64,000 nt of DNA from Paenibacillus amylolyticus (GTDB taxonomy: Bacteria > Bacillota > Bacilli > Paenibacillales > Paenibacillaceae): contig NZ_CP121451.1 in the NCBI RefSeq assembly GCF_029689945.1, positions 4,712,001 to 4,776,000 on the forward strand, in the 5' to 3' direction. The notes under the pieces are model-generated. The model made no database searches. It was not told the DNA's origin and saw only the letters and a program-made list of their open reading frames with translations. Positions 19,331 to 28,671 of the stretch are shown piece by piece (positions within the stretch are counted from its first letter, which is position 1; each line of letters starts with the position of its first letter). A program made the position numbers and the translations under genes.

Positions 19331-20566
19331 ATGTTGAAAACAGAATTCATTGATGTACTATCCATAATCTCACATAAATTATATGATTCGGCTGCGAATG
19401 TCATGGACACGGCAAGCAGGTTAATACCTGCAAATACGTTTTGTATCGCCCAGTTGGATCATCTCTCCACCAAAGTTCTAAACGTATATAATCGCGACAA
19501 ACTAATTCTGGGTGAGGGACTAGTCGTTGAAAACGCCGAGTCATACTGTGCACTTGTGACGGAACATGCCCAAGGCCCATTGGTGATCAATAATAATCTG
19601 ACTCATCCATTAACCAGACATATGGACGCTACCGAATTCGTAGGCGGTTGTTCATTTGTCGGTGTGCCCATACATAATGAGAATGGAGAAATTTACGGCT
19701 CCCTCTGTTCATTTGATCAGAATTTCTATGCATATCAGCAAAAGGACGTGGATCTGCTTCTTTCCCTCTCTTCATTCTTCACAGGTCTTCTTGAGATGGA
19801 AACGACGCTGCAACAGTTAAAACATGCGGAAGAAACCGCTGCAAAAGTGCTGGAAGAGAAGAAAAATCTCTTAGCCGTTCTTAGCCACGAAATCCGTACT
19901 CCGATGAATGGTGTTCTTGCAATGGCAAACCTATTACAGTCTACCAAGCTGAATGAGGATCAAGCGCTATATGTGAATGTCATTGAGTCAAGCGGCACCA
20001 GCCTGCTATCCATGATGGATCAAATTCTGGACTTTTCCAAAGCGGAAGCCGGTTCGCTCTCCCTGGAGATCAATCCCTATAGTGTCACTGACACAGTTGA
20101 TCATGTACTTCAATTATTTTCTTCAGAAGCAGAGAAAAAAGGACTTCGATTATACGCAGAATACAATATCAATGAACATCGGATGCTTGTCGGCGATCAG
20201 CACAAAGTTCGTCAGATCCTCATTAATCTCGTGGGGAATTCGCTTAAATTCACGGAAAAAGGTGAAGTATGCATCTTCACTCAGGTTACTACTGATCCAG
20301 AAGGTACACTTCATGTATCCTATGAGATAAGAGATACAGGCATCGGCATCCAGCCGGATCGCCACGATCTGTTGTTCAAGTCTTATTCGCAAATTCACGG
20401 TAACTCCGGGAAATATGGCGGAGCGGGGCTAGGTCTGTCCATATGTAAACAACTCGCTGAATTAATGGGCGGGGTTGTATGGCTTGTGGAGAGTAGTTAC
20501 TTGGGCAGTCGGTTTGCCTTTAGTATTTCGAGCGCTGCACCAGCGTCCATGCAAATCTCTGAATGA
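19331..20566 (+). CDS. GAF-domain hybrid-type sensor histidine kinase without receiver
   Basis: 411 aa from the ATG at 19331 (AGGAGGAG about 10 nt upstream; the open frame runs further up to 19202 without a site). GAF domain about residues 15-160 (VGVPIHNENGEIYGSLCSF), coiled coil 160-185, HisKA with phospho-His in LSHEIRTPMNG, then HATPase with NLVGNSLKFTEKG, DTGIGI and GGAGLGLSICKQL. There are no membrane segments, so it senses a cytosolic signal. It resembles the kinase half of hybrid kinases but has no receiver or HPt domain, and no response regulator is adjacent. Confidence 0.88.
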   Translation: MLKTEFIDVLSIISHKLYDSAANVMDTASRLIPANTFCIAQLDHLSTKVLNVYNRDKLILGEGLVVENAESYCALVTEHAQGPLVINNNLTHPLTRHMDATEFVGGCSFVGVPIHNENGEIYGSLCSFDQNFYAYQQKDVDLLLSLSSFFTGLLEMETTLQQLKHAEETAAKVLEEKKNLLAVLSHEIRTPMNGVLAMANLLQSTKLNEDQALYVNVIESSGTSLLSMMDQILDFSKAEAGSLSLEINPYSVTDTVDHVLQLFSSEAEKKGLRLYAEYNINEHRMLVGDQHKVRQILINLVGNSLKFTEKGEVCIFTQVTTDPEGTLHVSYEIRDTGIGIQPDRHDLLFKSYSQIHGNSGKYGGAGLGLSICKQLAELMGGVVWLVESSYLGSRFAFSISSAAPASMQISE

Positions 20567-20608
20567 GGAATATATTATTCTATCTGGAACAGATAGGAGG
20601 TATATTCA

Positions 20609-21034
20609 ATGACACAATTTTTAGATGCACGGACATCTCAGAATGCCGCTTTGTTCAATTCCATCTCCATACCCATTCCAGTGATTCTTACGCCACAATT
20701 ATTTGGCCAGATTGGTCTCATAACCGCCGGAACCGGACCCAATCCGAGGGTTTCGTTAAAAGGAACCATTACGGTGCAATTACCACGTGCACTTTTTGTA
20801 GTAAGGATTACTATTGTTAGAGGAACTATTGCAACCGATCCAATAGTATACTCGGCGAACCACACATATGGTCTGAGCGGTCTGCTTGTTCCTGAAGTAA
20901 TTGTCTTCACTTCCACTGACTATAACCCACCGCTTATGCCCCAATTAACCTACACCGCATTTATCAGCACAAACCTGCTTGGTACTACTCGGGTGGGACC
21001 CGAGAGTTTCGACGGATATGTCGTTTCAGATTAA
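20609..21034 (+). CDS. Hypothetical protein, 141 aa, beta-rich
   Basis: A strong ribosome-binding site (ATAGGAGG) precedes the ATG and a large hairpin follows the stop, so this is a real gene. The protein has no cysteine, is rich in Thr, Pro and hydrophobic residues in alternating patterns (SLKGTITVQLPRALFVVRIT, YTAFISTNLLG), and ends FDGYVVSD. It looks like a single beta-sandwich domain, perhaps a surface or spore-associated protein, but I recognise no family. It lies 42 nt after the histidine kinase gene and may be co-transcribed with it. Confidence 0.7.
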   Translation: MTQFLDARTSQNAALFNSISIPIPVILTPQLFGQIGLITAGTGPNPRVSLKGTITVQLPRALFVVRITIVRGTIATDPIVYSANHTYGLSGLLVPEVIVFTSTDYNPPLMPQLTYTAFISTNLLGTTRVGPESFDGYVVSD

Positions 21035-21090
21035 AAAAATAAGGGTAACCCCACACCTCTAAGTTGTTTCCCATTAGAGGTATGGGGTTA
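21032..21090. terminator. Long hairpin after the 141-aa gene
   Basis: TAACCCCACACCTCTA and TAGAGGTATGGGGTTA pair at 15 of 16 positions. A7 precedes it on the plus strand, giving a T-run after it on the minus strand, while the plus-strand tail is only weakly T-rich. Confidence 0.75.
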
Positions 21091-21262
21091 TTTGGGACCA
21101 TCCCTCTAAATTGAAAACAGAGATTTTATTCTTTCTTCTGCAGTTTTTAGACTCTTATATTGGAACGATATGAAAATTTTGTTATGCTACATATGCTAGA
21201 TTGCTAGATTTCACTATCCAATATGATTCTATTATTATCTGTGAAGTAGGAGGAAACAAACG

Positions 21263-22537
21263 ATGCGTATCAAAAGAGCAGGAAAAATTGCGGCGGCAAC
21301 TGTACTCGCTCTCTCTATCCTTGGAAGTACCCCGAATATCGATGGAGCCTATGCTGCTCCGGCCATTACCGTTCAATTGGATGATGTTTCGTTAAAGTTT
21401 GATGCAGCTCCACGAGTGGACAAGGGCGTCACTTATGTTCCATTTCGGACGGTCGGGGAAGCCCTTGGTATCGATATTACCTGGAACAGCAAAACACAAA
21501 CTGTAAAAGCAACGAATATGAGGAAAGGACAAGCAACAGAAGTACTGCTTCAAGTGGGTAGCACTACATCGACCGTAAACGGGAAGAAAGTTACGCTCCC
21601 AGCAGCACCTGTTCAGCGGGAGGGACGTGTGCTCATTCCACTAAGTTCATTCGGTAACCAATTCGGTGTACAAGTAAGCTGGAATCAGGCAACCAAGACG
21701 GTCTCCCTTGTCTCCCCACAACGTGAGATGCACCTGAGAGCCTTCTACGCATTGCAATCGTTTCAGGAAAAGGATCTTATTGCTTCAATGAATTCCGTAG
21801 CATTTGGCTGGAGCCGCATTGATCGCGAAGGCCAGTTTACCCTCCAGGGAGATGAGTATCGTCTTCCTGCTGCTGCGGGTGATATTACGCCGCAGTCCAT
21901 TGTTGCTGACGCAGCAGATCAGCGTATCCAACCGCAGCTTATGGTATATGCATTGGATGGAAGCGGCGAACTGACCAAAGTGCTGAGTAACGCTGAGCTG
22001 CGGCAAAAATCAATTGAAGGCATACGTGCTGCTGTCTCAGAGCATGGTTTTGGCGGAGTTGTCCTGGATTTTGAAGGACTCGGGTTTAAACTGGATGCGG
22101 TTGAACAACAGAAGCTGCTCAATGCATATGTGAAACAATTAAAGAGTTCCTTGCCCCAGGATATAGCCTTATCCCTAGCGGTACCACCGCTTAATAGTGC
22201 TTACAAAGGTTATGATTACAAAACACTTGCCTCCATGGCTGATGATCTTATTATTATGGCCTATCAGTATAATCCGGTTGGCACCAAATCTCAGGTGCCT
22301 GAGCCCAATAGTCTTGTAGATCAGGCGATTCAATTAGCCTTAGAAGCCGGTGTCCCGAAGCGCAAGCTTCTGCTCGGTATCAGTCTAAGCAGTGAAACGC
22401 CCTCCTCTGTAGATGATAAGCTCGGCCTTGCCAAACGTTATGATCTCAAAGGAGCCGCGTTCTGGCGTCTGGGTCTGTTCCGTTCCTACAATACAAAGAT
22501 GGAAGATGCTGTGAACGCTTCTGTCATCAAAGAATAG
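21263..22537 (+). CDS. Secreted protein with copper amine oxidase-like stalk domain and GH18-type domain
   Basis: 424 aa. A signal peptide (to about residue 31) is followed by a stalk domain (FDAAPRVDKGVTYVPFRTV, VLIPLSSFGNQFGVQVSW) as often used by Paenibacillus wall proteins. A TIM-barrel GH18-like domain follows with GVVLDFEGLG, the D-x-E catalytic motif, and LADDLIIMAYQYN-like strand 6. It resembles the YaaH/YdhD/SleL group that cleaves N-acetylglucosamine bonds in peptidoglycan or cortex. No LysM is present; the stalk domain may give wall contact. AGGAGG-type site before the ATG; terminator downstream. Confidence 0.82.
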   Translation: MRIKRAGKIAAATVLALSILGSTPNIDGAYAAPAITVQLDDVSLKFDAAPRVDKGVTYVPFRTVGEALGIDITWNSKTQTVKATNMRKGQATEVLLQVGSTTSTVNGKKVTLPAAPVQREGRVLIPLSSFGNQFGVQVSWNQATKTVSLVSPQREMHLRAFYALQSFQEKDLIASMNSVAFGWSRIDREGQFTLQGDEYRLPAAAGDITPQSIVADAADQRIQPQLMVYALDGSGELTKVLSNAELRQKSIEGIRAAVSEHGFGGVVLDFEGLGFKLDAVEQQKLLNAYVKQLKSSLPQDIALSLAVPPLNSAYKGYDYKTLASMADDLIIMAYQYNPVGTKSQVPEPNSLVDQAIQLALEAGVPKRKLLLGISLSSETPSSVDDKLGLAKRYDLKGAAFWRLGLFRSYNTKMEDAVNASVIKE

Positions 22538-22573
22538 ACATCTTTGAGTAATGCAGCTCACTTTAAGTAATAG

Positions 22574-22608
22574 AGGACCACATCTCTGATACGTACAGAC
22601 GTGGTCCT
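22574..22608. terminator. Bidirectional terminator between converging genes
   Basis: AGGACCAC and GTGGTCCT form the stem, with TCTATT after it on plus and CTCTATTA after it on minus. It is shared by the GH18-like gene and the ger operon. Confidence 0.7.
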
Positions 22609-22623
22609 TCTATTACGATTTTC

Positions 22624-22842
22624 TCACTTCATCATTTTATCCACGCTTCCAAATACCAGCTTCATGATCTGGGTAGGACCAGGTAAACGGGGCTGAAAGA
22701 GAAGAATGATTCCAATGACTGCCGCGACAACAGTAATTCCCGCACTTACTATTCGGGCTCGCTTCTCTTTGCTACCCTTCCACTCCCCATAAATTATTGC
22801 AGCCGCCAGCATCATAATTCCAAGGATTGAGCCTATTTTCAT
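22624..22842 (-). CDS. Small two-helix membrane protein of the ger operon (D subunit type)
   Basis: 72 aa with two hydrophobic helices (about residues 4-19 and 34-50) separated by a short basic loop GSKEKRAR. Genes for 65-80 aa two-TM proteins next to ger receptor operons (called D, for example gerKD or gerUD) are known to modulate germination responses. It is last in the operon, 44 nt after gerC and just before the terminator. The identity rests on size, topology and position rather than a sequence motif. Confidence 0.75.
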   Translation of the reverse strand: MKIGSILGIMMLAAAIIYGEWKGSKEKRARIVSAGITVVAAVIGIILLFQPRLPGPTQIMKLVFGSVDKMMK

Positions 22843-22886
22843 ACCATCACCTCATGTATCAGACTTGTAATGAAAGCAGTCTCTGT

Positions 22887-24062
22887 TCAATTTTCGTCCT
22901 CATCTGGTATCCCCTGTGGTCCGGTTGATTTTCCGGTACGTACGACATGAGCTTCCACTTTGACTTCTACGTCTAATTCAGGATAGATGGTTTCCCAGTT
23001 CTTCTCCTGCTTCTTCCATTGATTCGGATAGTATCTGCGAAATTCAACGGCGAATTTGAAAAAGTCAGTGCGTAACTCCTTCTGGGACATGACTAGAGCA
23101 TCATGTGCCATTGAAGTGAGCTTAGCCGACCATTCCTGTTCCAATTTAGTTATCACAGCGGGATCAGTCAGATCGGCATCGGTCGTATTTAACACCACTT
23201 CTCCCCGGCTTTGGATGTCAACCTTCATACGCCACTGTTGGTTAACAATTCGCGGCTTCAAGGATGTTTTAATTTCAATGGGCTGGATCGAAAAAGTGCC
23301 TTTTAACGGCTTCAACTCAACAGGCATGATAATATTGTTCAATTCTTTTGCGAGTAATAATACACCTACACTTAATGGTTCTTTGACCGTCTTGACGTAG
23401 CGATCTTCCTTATACAAGCTCAGACCTTTCACATATGGTGTGGTTGTCAGCTTATCCTGTTCGGGCTCCGGGGGTAAGATTAACATGCGAGACAAGATGA
23501 CAGAGCTACCTGGACCTTCAATCGATTTTCCTAGTTCTAGCGCGGTAATCCGAGTACCCAGCTTCATATTGGCCATTTCTCGCAACGACTCTGCAGAACT
23601 TCGCTCCAAAGGATCAAGTAAGGCAAGGATATCTTTCGCCGCCTTTTCGCTGGAAAAGACATAGGCATGCTCCCTGAACTGAGGGTACCGCAGGAAGAAA
23701 TCGATGTACTCGCGAATCCCCCGCTTGCCGGCTTGCTCACTAATAATGATGACTTCGCAGTGGCCCCAGAACATATTCCGGGGAACTTTACGTTGTAACC
23801 GATTTAATGCCTCAGCAATGGTATGCCCTTCCGCCGTACGAATCATCGTAACCCCGCTTGGACTGCCTCCACTGCCAGTGCTATCTCCTGCACTCGCCTT
23901 TCGTGGAATGAAAATCTGTGAAGTCAGTTGCACTTTGCCATCTTCGTAATCTATTCCCGTAGCCAGCACAATAGCCAAATCGTTAATCTCGATGCGATCC
24001 CAACATCCACTTAAAAGCACGCAACACAATATTGGCATTAGTAGTACTCTATATATTCGCAA
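22887..24062 (-). CDS. Ger(x)C family spore germination lipoprotein (C subunit)
   Basis: 391 aa. The lipobox LLSGC near residue 20 makes it a lipoprotein of the spore inner membrane. The family opening CWDRIEINDLAIVLATGID is followed by the N-terminal domain (TAEGHTIAEALNRLQRKVPR, FWGHCEVIIISEQAG) and the C-terminal Ger(x)C domain (LEQEWSAKLTSMAHDALVMS). GerC partners the A and B subunits in a nutrient receptor that triggers germination. It is separated from gerB by only 19 nt. The ligand cannot be read from sequence. Confidence 0.93.
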   Translation of the reverse strand: MRIYRVLLMPILCCVLLSGCWDRIEINDLAIVLATGIDYEDGKVQLTSQIFIPRKASAGDSTGSGGSPSGVTMIRTAEGHTIAEALNRLQRKVPRNMFWGHCEVIIISEQAGKRGIREYIDFFLRYPQFREHAYVFSSEKAAKDILALLDPLERSSAESLREMANMKLGTRITALELGKSIEGPGSSVILSRMLILPPEPEQDKLTTTPYVKGLSLYKEDRYVKTVKEPLSVGVLLLAKELNNIIMPVELKPLKGTFSIQPIEIKTSLKPRIVNQQWRMKVDIQSRGEVVLNTTDADLTDPAVITKLEQEWSAKLTSMAHDALVMSQKELRTDFFKFAVEFRRYYPNQWKKQEKNWETIYPELDVEVKVEAHVVRTGKSTGPQGIPDEDEN

Positions 24063-24081
24063 GTGCTCCCGCCCCCATCAA

Positions 24082-25197
24082 TCAGGTGTTCGCTTGATTC
24101 TTTCGAAAATGTGCCCACCCTTTCTTCAGCCATGCGACTCCATAAATTATGGCCGGAAGGATTAATAAAATGCTGATCGTATACAAGTTGGCTGAAGGGC
24201 CAACCAGACTGGAAGCGCCCGCTCCGCCAGACACAACCCAGTAGGCATAAACCATACACAGAAACGAAAGAGGGACAACAACGGGTTTGTAATCCTTCAA
24301 ACCGAACCATTCTGCTGTGGATGTCGCAAAAATATAAAGAAAAACAGAAATTTTGACAAAGATACCAAAAATCCAAACGGCAATAATCAGGGATTCAATA
24401 TGCTGCAGAAAGTCTGCAATGGTTATGTACCTTGCGGCAATCATAACCGGATATACAAAGCTATCCGTCAGATCTCCAATTAAAAACAGACAAAATAGAT
24501 TGATGACCAGCATCGCGGTTGTCGTTATTAGAAGGGAACCCAACATAACTCGTGTTGTGCGTTTTCTAACATTGACATAGGGGAGCAAGAAGGCAATTAC
24601 GATGTATTCACTAAACCATGCAGCCGGTGCAAGGGCTCCTTTGATACTTGGGAGTGGTCCGTTCTCCATGAATGGGAATAATTCCGCTGGATTCAGATCT
24701 CCAATCAATAGAATGAAGATCAGGCTAAGCAACACGATAAGGAGAGTCACAAAAATCTGAGAGGTGCGTCCAACCACTTCAATGCCCAGTCTGACATTAA
24801 GTGCACACACCGCAACCATGGTTCCCATCACGACGAATAGCGGGGTTCGCGGAAGTGCATTATTAACAATAAATTCTCCGTACGTCCTTATAATCAAGCC
24901 TGTTAAATGGGGCAAAAAAATGATATATACCAATCCAATCAATTTCCCCGGGATACGCCCCGCAATCGCTACACTTGATTGAATGAGCGTTTTGCCAGGG
25001 TACAGGCGGTCTAGTCCAATGGAGAGTGCTACCGCTGCAAAACCAACGAGGGAGCCTATAATCGGAGAAAGCCACATGTCATGGCCCGCATAATGCATTG
25101 TAATACCCGGCACAGACAATATGGCGGTCGCCAGAATGGCAGGAAAGATCAGGAATGCCAATTGCGTCTCCGATATTTTTCCTTGGTCAGTTAACAT
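24082..25197 (-). CDS. GerAB/ArcD family spore germination permease (B subunit)
   Basis: 371 aa with about ten membrane helices and the APC-like fold of the spore germination (GerB) family. The start KISETQLAFLIFPAILATAI is typical of the germinant-binding helix 1, and YPGKTLIQSSVAIAGRIPGK matches the family. The B subunit binds the nutrient germinant in the inner spore membrane. It lies 39 nt downstream of gerA and 19 nt upstream of gerC, all in one minus-strand operon. Length is normal and the frame is intact. Confidence 0.93.
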   Translation of the reverse strand: MLTDQGKISETQLAFLIFPAILATAILSVPGITMHYAGHDMWLSPIIGSLVGFAAVALSIGLDRLYPGKTLIQSSVAIAGRIPGKLIGLVYIIFLPHLTGLIIRTYGEFIVNNALPRTPLFVVMGTMVAVCALNVRLGIEVVGRTSQIFVTLLIVLLSLIFILLIGDLNPAELFPFMENGPLPSIKGALAPAAWFSEYIVIAFLLPYVNVRKRTTRVMLGSLLITTTAMLVINLFCLFLIGDLTDSFVYPVMIAARYITIADFLQHIESLIIAVWIFGIFVKISVFLYIFATSTAEWFGLKDYKPVVVPLSFLCMVYAYWVVSGGAGASSLVGPSANLYTISILLILPAIIYGVAWLKKGWAHFRKNQANT

Positions 25198-25236
25198 GTC
25201 TAATCCGCTCCCTTGATTGCTTGAGTATGGATTGTT

Positions 25237-26644
25237 CTATTCCGGTTTGTTCCTTGGTGCTGGTCGCCACCATACATCCTTGAGTTCCTTGCTCATCGTT
25301 GGGGCCACAGGTGACAGATAAGGTGTTCCGAATGAACGAAGACTGCTCAGATGAATGACAACCAGGATGACTCCCAGCATGACACCTGTAAGTCCCAGCG
25401 TTCCCGCCAGAAACATCATGGGGAAACGCAGTAATCGGGTAGCAATGCTGGCAGCGTAGCGAGGGATCATAAAGGAAGCGATACCGGTAATCGCGACAAT
25501 GATAATCATCGGGGCTGACACAATTCCGGCACTCGTCGCCGCTTGCCCAATGATTAATGCGCCCACGATACTGACCGCTGATCCGACCTGCTTCGGCAAT
25601 CGGACGCCAGCCTCACGCAGTGCTTCAAAGGCAATCTCCATAATGAGTGCTTCCACCAGTGCAGGAAAAGGAATCTCTTCCCTTGCCCGCGCAATACTGA
25701 GAAGCAATACGGTAGGAATCATCTCCTGATGAAATGTCGTAATCGCCACATAAGCCGACGGAAGCAGCATGGATAAAACATAAAAATGTATCGCAGCCAG
25801 CGTACAAAAACACTCATGAACACATTTTGATAATAATCTTCGGGGATTGTAACATGGAAAAAATGGTCACTGGCGCGATAAGGGTAAACGGTGTTCCGTC
25901 AACGAGAATAGCAAAACGGCCTTCCAGCAAGTTGGAAGCAACGACATCCGGACGCTCCGTCGCTATCATCTGGGGAAATGGTGAGTATCGCTGATCGACA
26001 ATGCCTTCCTCAATGTATTGACTCTCCAGTACGTCGCGAAGTTTTAAATCGGTAAGTCGTTTCTTCACTTCCGTAACCAGTTTGGGGTCAATAATCCCCT
26101 CCATGTATACAAGTGAAACACCGGTGTTTGTCCGATCTCCCATGTTACGTGTATGAAGCTTCAATGCAGGGGTCTTGAGACGCTTGCGCAGAAGAGATAT
26201 ATTGATGGTTAACGATTCTGTGAATCCATCCCGTGCACCGCGCACGGTCGATTCAGCTAACGGTTCCGCAGTTGAACGATTTTCAGCTTTGTACAGCGGG
26301 TATGTAGTTCCAATTCGTGAACCTTCCAGCAGTAATAGAGCTTCCCCCTCCAATATCGCCTGCACCGCCTGCGTGGTGGTTTCAACACTTTTTACAGATG
26401 CCAGGGGGACCTGTGCAGCATTAATTCCCATTTCCTGAAGGGGTGTTAGTACCTGTCTTTCCAGCCGTTCTGTATCGCATAGACCAACACAATATATGCA
26501 TACTGCTGAAGTGTGACATGCGGTTTGGAATGGATGAAACACCACATCCGAGCAACCTGCAAATACGGAGCTTAACATATCTTGATTTATTGCAAGAGAT
26601 CCGGTTAACGGCAGGTTCTGCTCTGTTATCGGTGATGTATCCAT
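25237..26644 (-). CDS. GerA family spore germination protein (A subunit), two frameshifts as sequenced
   Basis: The first frame holds the cytosolic N-terminal domain (CIYCVGLCDTERLERQVLTP, GEALLLLEGSRIGTTYPLY) and the linker (ERPDVVASNLLEGRFAILVD). The last holds the membrane domain (REEIPFPALVEALIMEIAFE). The frame breaks at C4 (25842-25845) and a T4 tract (25775-25778). One base at each restores SPEDYYQNVFMSVFVRWLRY and a 469-aa GerA of normal length. The A subunit forms the oligomeric membrane channel part of germinant receptors. First gene of the operon, with GGGAGG before the ATG. The forespore promoter could not be assigned with confidence. Confidence 0.9.
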
Positions 26645-26739
26645 ACCGCCCTCCCCTTTCTGCGCATGCTCGTCCAGATATTCTCAGTTAAAGGTATCCT
26701 TTACTTATACGTTGGGATCTATACGCAAAATATTGAATG

Positions 26740-26768
26740 GCAAAAGAGCCGCCCTCTTGAGCGACCCT
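26740..26768 (-). terminator. Intrinsic terminator after the sugar ABC transporter operon
   Basis: Minus-strand GGGTCGCTCAAGAGGGCGGCTCTTTTG, a variant of the recurrent hairpin, 65 nt beyond the last permease stop. It also separates this operon from gerA. Confidence 0.75.
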
Positions 26769-26832
26769 GAATATATAATCAGATATTCAGATCCTTTGAA
26801 TCCTTCCTGATATTCCGGTATGCAATGGCTCC

Positions 26833-27714
26833 CTATCCTTTGACAGCACCCAAAGCAACACTCCCAATAATCTGTTTGGAGAATACGGAGAAAACAACAA
26901 TTATAGGCAGAATTGAGATCGCCACACCCAGATACAAGAGTCCATAATCCATCCCATAGTAACCTTGCACGAGCGCAACCAACACCGGAAGCGGATATTT
27001 GTCCAGGGAGAAGAACAGAACAAGCGGCGTCAGAAAATTATTCCACGAACCAATAAATGTGAATATGCCAAGGGCTGAGATTGCCGGCCCCAGAATAGGC
27101 AGTACAATCTGATTGAACGTCCGGAACTCACCAGCACTGTCCACCCGTGCAGATTCAATAATCTCATCCGGGATGCTGCTCTCCATGAACTGTTTGATAA
27201 AGAATACATTGAATGCGTTAGCTGCGGCAGGCAAAATAATCGCGGCATAACTGTCCAGAAGCCCCAACGTACTGAAAAGACGGTATACCCCAATCAGGGC
27301 CAATTGACCCGGCACCATCATGGTCGCTAACAGAAACAGAAACAGCCAGTTCCGCCCTTTGAATTTGAATTTGGCAAAACCGTATGCGGTCAAAGCACCA
27401 ATATACAGAGATAACACGGTCGATGATCCGGCAATGAATATACTGTTGGCGAATCCGCGCCAAATGTTGATTTTGGACACCATGTTCATATAATTATCAA
27501 CTAGAAAAGATCCGGGAAGGAAGGTGAACGTTGAAGCAATGGTTGCATTGTTATGTGTTGAATAGATGAGCATCAGATAGAATGGAATGATGCACAGTAC
27601 GGCAAGACCAATCAATAACAGATAGATGATGATCTTGCCTGCCGTCAGCCTCCTTGTGGTGGCATATTGCTGAATCGCCGCATTTGGTTGTTCAACTGAT
27701 TTTGCAGTTTGCAT
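26833..27714 (-). CDS. Carbohydrate ABC transporter permease (MalG/CUT1 type)
   Basis: 293 aa with six membrane helices. The EAA loop that docks to the ATPase is visible as EIIESARVDSAGEFRTFNQIVLPILGP. The C-terminal KQIIGSVALGAVKG is the usual end of the MalG-like CUT1 permeases. It starts 15 nt after its partner permease. No ATP-binding gene is in the operon; in Bacillota this class usually shares an MsmX-type ATPase encoded elsewhere. The sugar is unknown. Confidence 0.92.
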   Translation of the reverse strand: MQTAKSVEQPNAAIQQYATTRRLTAGKIIIYLLLIGLAVLCIIPFYLMLIYSTHNNATIASTFTFLPGSFLVDNYMNMVSKINIWRGFANSIFIAGSSTVLSLYIGALTAYGFAKFKFKGRNWLFLFLLATMMVPGQLALIGVYRLFSTLGLLDSYAAIILPAAANAFNVFFIKQFMESSIPDEIIESARVDSAGEFRTFNQIVLPILGPAISALGIFTFIGSWNNFLTPLVLFFSLDKYPLPVLVALVQGYYGMDYGLLYLGVAISILPIIVVFSVFSKQIIGSVALGAVKG

Positions 27715-27729
27715 GAGAACTCCCCCTCC

Positions 27730-28620
27730 CTATGATCGGCTCTTCCGCTTGGTCATGATGAAGGATGCAACGGACAACAATATGATGATAATAAACAGAC
27801 AAAATGCGATTGCAGCGCCGTAACCAAAACGTGTGCTCTGAAATGCCACATTATAGAGATACATAATGCTTGTCATGGCTGCCCGGTCAGGGCCACCATT
27901 ACCATTGGTTAATGTAAATGGCTGATCAAAAATCTGGATGCCCCCAATAATGGATGTAATCATCTGAAACAGAATAATGGGACGGAGCATTGGCACGATA
28001 ATATGGATGAAAATATGTTTCTTCTTCGCACCATCCATCTGGGCAGCTTCCAGTAATGACGGATCTATCCCCTGAAGACCTGCAAGGTAGATGACCATGG
28101 AATATCCGAAGTATTGGAAAAACAAGATGGAGGATACAATCAGCCGCATAAACCATGGATCATTTTTCCAGTTAATTGGGTCTTGGATGATTCCCGTTTG
28201 CATCAGAAAATGATTCAGTCCCCCGGATTGCCAATCAAAGATCAGGCTGACAAGCAATCCGAGTGATGCAGCCGTTACGATATTCGGAAAAAAGTAAACG
28301 GCTCTGAAAAAATCCCGTCCTTTGAGCAGCTTATCATTCAAAATAAAAGCCAACACAAGGGAGATCGTCAGCTGCGGAACCACGGAGACCCCCCAGATAA
28401 ATAACGTATTAAACAAGGTTTTGTAGAACAGCGGATCTTGCAGTACAGCCACGTAGTTACCGATCCCTACAAAGTCAGGCGTCGTGATGCCATCAAAGTT
28501 GGTGAAACTGATGTAGAGCGAATATAAAATGGGATAAAGTCCAAACATGGTGAAAATAATGAAAAACGGAGCAATGAAGTAGTAGCCGTAATGGTCCTTG
28601 CGAATCGTTTTGGCAAACAT
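27730..28620 (-). CDS. Sugar ABC transporter permease (MalF/CUT1 type)
   Basis: 296 aa with six membrane helices. It opens with a hydrophobic FFIIFTMFGLYPILYSLYIS and has the EAA motif LLEAAQMDGAKKKHIFIHIIVP. It forms the heterodimeric channel with the downstream permease in the cytoplasmic membrane. The gene lies 51 nt after the solute-binding lipoprotein gene. Intact and of normal length. Confidence 0.92.
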   Translation of the reverse strand: MFAKTIRKDHYGYYFIAPFFIIFTMFGLYPILYSLYISFTNFDGITTPDFVGIGNYVAVLQDPLFYKTLFNTLFIWGVSVVPQLTISLVLAFILNDKLLKGRDFFRAVYFFPNIVTAASLGLLVSLIFDWQSGGLNHFLMQTGIIQDPINWKNDPWFMRLIVSSILFFQYFGYSMVIYLAGLQGIDPSLLEAAQMDGAKKKHIFIHIIVPMLRPIILFQMITSIIGGIQIFDQPFTLTNGNGGPDRAAMTSIMYLYNVAFQSTRFGYGAAIAFCLFIIIILLSVASFIMTKRKSRS

Positions 28621-28671
28621 GTTCTATCCCCCAGTTATCATCGAATGTGTCTAACCATTCGCTTGCTTCAG

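Noticed and set aside
26644..26740. SigmaG promoter of the ger operon
   Set aside because: A GTATA-like -35 is present, but no convincing CATnnTA -10 at the right distance was found, so I did not annotate it.
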